Shown here: positions 28,776 through 29,259 of the stretch, piece after piece | Layout of the letters: the number at the start of each line of letters is the position of its first letter | How positions within the stretch are numbered: position 1 is the first letter of the stretch | From: Rhizophagus sp. LPA8_4_AMF | Taxonomy: Eukaryota; Glomeromycota; Glomeromycetes; Glomerales; Glomeraceae | Direction: 5' to 3' | Assembly (NCBI GenBank): GCA_021464525.1 | Contig: JADRCO010000631.1 | Location: 1-29,259 of the forward strand | Length of the DNA stretch: 29,259 nucleotides | Translations under genes and position numbers: made by a program | The notes under the pieces: generated by a model | What the model saw: only the letters and a program-made list of their open reading frames with translations | Told to the model about the DNA's origin: nothing | Databases searched by the model: none

Positions 28776-29259
28776 GTTAGTACCATTATGAAAAACTTAA
28801 TAGTCTTCATAAACATTATACTTACACTTATAAAAATTAATATATAGGCAGTTTTGACCTTTTCAAACATTTTTCAATTAATTAAGAAAGTCAAATTCAT
28901 TTGACCAAAATGGTGTAATTATGCTCTGAAGTTATAAACAGAAAAATAAAAAATTTGAAAGTTAGTACCATTATGAAAAATGCAATGGTCTTCACAAGTA
29001 TTATACTTGCACCTATGAAAATTAATATATAAGTAGTTTTGACCTTACTGGGCATTTTTCAATTAATAAAAGAAGTTGATTTCATTTGATCAAAGTGATG
29101 TATTTACGTTCTGAAGTTAGAAAATGTAAAAATGAAAAATTTAAAAGTTAGTACAGTTAAAATATACTTTTCTTTATATATATTATACCTATGCTCATGA
29201 AAATTGAAAAACAGGTAGGTTCAACTTGCTAAACACTTTACTTATGCATAAAAGAATTT
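28776..29259 (+). repeat. Satellite with about 185-base period, running off the window
   Basis: Units begin at 28776, 28961 and 29147, the first two with GTTAGTACCATTATGAAAAA and the third with GTTAGTACAGTTAAAATATA. Each continues through TATTATACYTRCACYTATRA, AAAATTAATATA, GTTTTGACCTT, CATTTTTCAATTAAT, TTCATTTGA and CTGAAGTTA. Spacing is 185 and 186 bases. The third unit is cut by the window end, so the array may be longer. Confidence 0.85.

Noticed and set aside
1-29259. CRISPR array, bacterial operon or ribosome-binding sites
   Set aside because: The tandem repeats have no spacer structure and introns are present; the DNA is eukaryotic.

Overview
The window is very AT-rich eukaryotic DNA and looks like accessory sequence from a fungus. 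GT-AG introns of about 80 bases with CTAAC-like branch sites, a decayed protein kinase of the HRDL/HSNN type, and a CENP-B/pogo-type transposase remnant suggest an arbuscular mycorrhizal fungus (Rhizophagus-like, Glomeromycotina), whose genomes are known for this composition and for kinase expansion. The assignment is an inference from family resemblance; no search was possible. I see no complete, confident housekeeping gene. Most of the window is repeats, small transposons, decayed genes and unassigned AT-rich DNA.

Layout. 1-3600: a 654-base element with 19-base inverted ends; a large imperfect inverted repeat (about 1205-2668) whose arms are tandem arrays of a 38-base 'exon' plus about 80-base 'intron'; an acidic coding remnant; and a pogo/Tigger-type miniature element (3265-3455). 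3600-6000: mostly non-coding, with one gene-start-like fragment (4621). 6220-8380: a CENP-B-type HTH joined to the transposase tail with the catalytic core missing, then a kinase-family pseudogene that still keeps four well-phased introns. 8400-16100: mostly non-coding, with a clean hAT miniature element with 8-base target duplication (11177-11304), a three-hairpin fold-back block (12201-12488), a dispersed repeat in inverted copies (11338-11791, 14268-14763; third piece 19551-19735), a 37-base minisatellite, and paired GATAAC palindromes.

16500-20400: a 119-base insertion with an A-rich end between 21-base direct repeats, an 84-base/61-base composite minisatellite, and minus-strand exon-like pieces, the best at 19030-19407 with good splice sites. 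20480-22850: an island of visibly higher GC with decayed coding sequence of unknown family. 23850-26720: one open minus-strand frame, a 145-base tandem duplication and decayed ORFs in AT-rich DNA. 27000-28200: a second tandem array of intron-like units on the minus strand, a purine tract and a perfect hairpin. 28250-29259: a palindrome and TATA box, a repeat-bearing ORF and a satellite of about 185-base period that runs off the end.

The most unusual signal is the pair of tandem arrays (1205-2668 and 27003-28036) whose units carry a 5' splice site, a branch-point-like CTAAC, a pyrimidine tract and a CAG/TAG acceptor. They look like serially duplicated micro-exon/intron units rather than ordinary satellites. 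There is no evidence that the genes here act together in one pathway.
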